Shown: one piece after another, positions 63,610-64,000 of the stretch
Layout: every line of letters starts with the position of its first letter
Numbering within the stretch: position 1 is the first letter of the stretch
Assembly (NCBI RefSeq): GCF_002287135.1
Contig: NZ_NESU01000010.1
Span: 1 to 64,000, forward strand
Source: Helicobacter sp. TUL
GTDB lineage: Bacteria; Campylobacterota; Campylobacteria; Campylobacterales; Helicobacteraceae
Reading direction: 5' to 3'
Length of the DNA stretch: 64,000 bases
Notes under the pieces: model-generated
What the model saw: only the letters and a program-made list of their open reading frames with translations
Databases searched by the model: none
What the model was told of the DNA's origin: nothing
Translations under genes and position numbers: made by a program

Positions 63610-64000
63610 ATGTTTGGTTTGGAGCAAAAATCTCCCAAGATTCTTGTTATTGGGGATTTGATGATAGATCATTATATTTGGGGGGATTGTAATAGAATCT
63701 CGCCTGAAGCTCCCGTGCAGGTTGTGGAAGTAAAGAGTGAAAGCAATAGGTTAGGTGGTGCGTGCAATGTCGCAAATAATCTCCTCGCACTAGGAGCACA
63801 AGTATATGTGTGTGGTGTGGTGGGTGATGATGCCGATGGGAGATGGCTTGTTGGTGCGTTACAAGATTTGGGTGCAGATATTACATACATTTTTGTAGAT
63901 TCTAATCGTCCTAGCACAAAAAAAAGTCGCGTTGTCATTTCTAATCAACAAGTTTTGCGTGTAGATAGAGAGAGTAGGGCACGCGTAGATTCTAAGCTTT
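63610..64000 (+). CDS. hldE: Heptose-7-phosphate kinase / heptose-1-phosphate adenylyltransferase, 5' part
   Basis: The first 130 codons of a bifunctional HldE (rfaE), cut by the window edge. The kinase domain start VIGDLMIDHYIWGDCNRISPEAP and RLGGACNVANNLLALGA is typical of the PfkB-type sugar kinase half. The adenylyltransferase half should lie beyond base 64000. It starts three bases after hldD, so gmhB, hldD and hldE form one unit. Confidence 0.93.
   Translation, partial: MFGLEQKSPKILVIGDLMIDHYIWGDCNRISPEAPVQVVEVKSESNRLGGACNVANNLLALGAQVYVCGVVGDDADGRWLVGALQDLGADITYIFVDSNRPSTKKSRVVISNQQVLRVDRESRARVDSKL

Noticed and set aside
1-64000. tRNA, rRNA, CRISPR arrays, insertion sequences
   Set aside because: No cloverleaf-like intergenic sequence, no regularly spaced repeats and no transposase were seen in the intergenic regions.

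Overview
The window is chromosomal DNA of an AT-rich member of the Campylobacterota, almost certainly a Helicobacter, and probably an enterohepatic type. The evidence is Cys-rich Sel1 (Hcp-type) proteins, the single-recombinase XerH, a greA-dut-(two unknowns)-coaX block that I recall having the same order in H. pylori, Opr/Hof-type porins, a VacA-like short autotransporter, a hydABCDE uptake hydrogenase operon and ADP-heptose genes. There is no rRNA, tRNA, CRISPR array or insertion sequence that I can recognise.

Layout. 0-4 kb: cca, two Sel1-repeat exported proteins and a divergent cation-diffusion-facilitator. 4-7.4 kb: a tightly overlapping three-gene operon of two different LLM flavin monooxygenases with an ATP-grasp ligase between them, behind an inverted-repeat operator. 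It diverges from a monohaem cytochrome plus a periplasmic S-/N-oxide reductase (7.7-10.8 kb). 11.1-15.8 kb: an accessory patch of LprI-like exported proteins with a nearly identical 5' part, variable middles and a shared 3' tail, plus an orphan 3' module, a decayed copy and three small unrecognised genes. 15.8-20 kb: recG, gap, xerH. 20-28.6 kb: a long run of co-directional genes with frequent start/stop overlaps, from folE through greA, dut, coaX and hisG to an autotransporter.

28.6-34 kb: a surface-glycan locus next to feoB. It holds a GT9-like gene with two adjacent perfect palindromes in its coding sequence. Beside it is a GT4 gene whose catalytic C-terminal domain is duplicated, each copy ending in a G10 tract, with a further perfect 28-bp-arm palindrome in its N-terminal part. 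34-49 kb: housekeeping genes (hemD, trmL, ftsW, gltA, pyrB), two porins, hypC and hypB, a GT25 enzyme, a large outer-membrane protein and a low-Mr phosphatase. 49.1-52.8 kb: one 1212-residue ORF joining an O-antigen-ligase-like membrane domain to a GT4 and a GT2 domain. 52.8-58.8 kb: hydABCDE. 59-64 kb: phosphate transporter, CorC-like protein and the heptose genes gmhB, hldD and hldE (hldE cut by the window end).

How the genes work together. The envelope theme is strong: heptose synthesis, GT4/GT9/GT25 transferases and the ligase-transferase fusion all serve LPS or surface-glycan assembly, and the two G10 tracts make one of them a likely phase-variable switch. The energy theme is hydrogen oxidation (hyd and hyp genes) feeding quinone-linked and periplasmic reductases such as the S-/N-oxide reductase. 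The least explained systems are the monooxygenase/ATP-grasp operon, the switchable tandem-domain glycosyltransferase and the constant-variable-constant LprI cassettes. All assignments were made by eye from sequence motifs; no database search was run.
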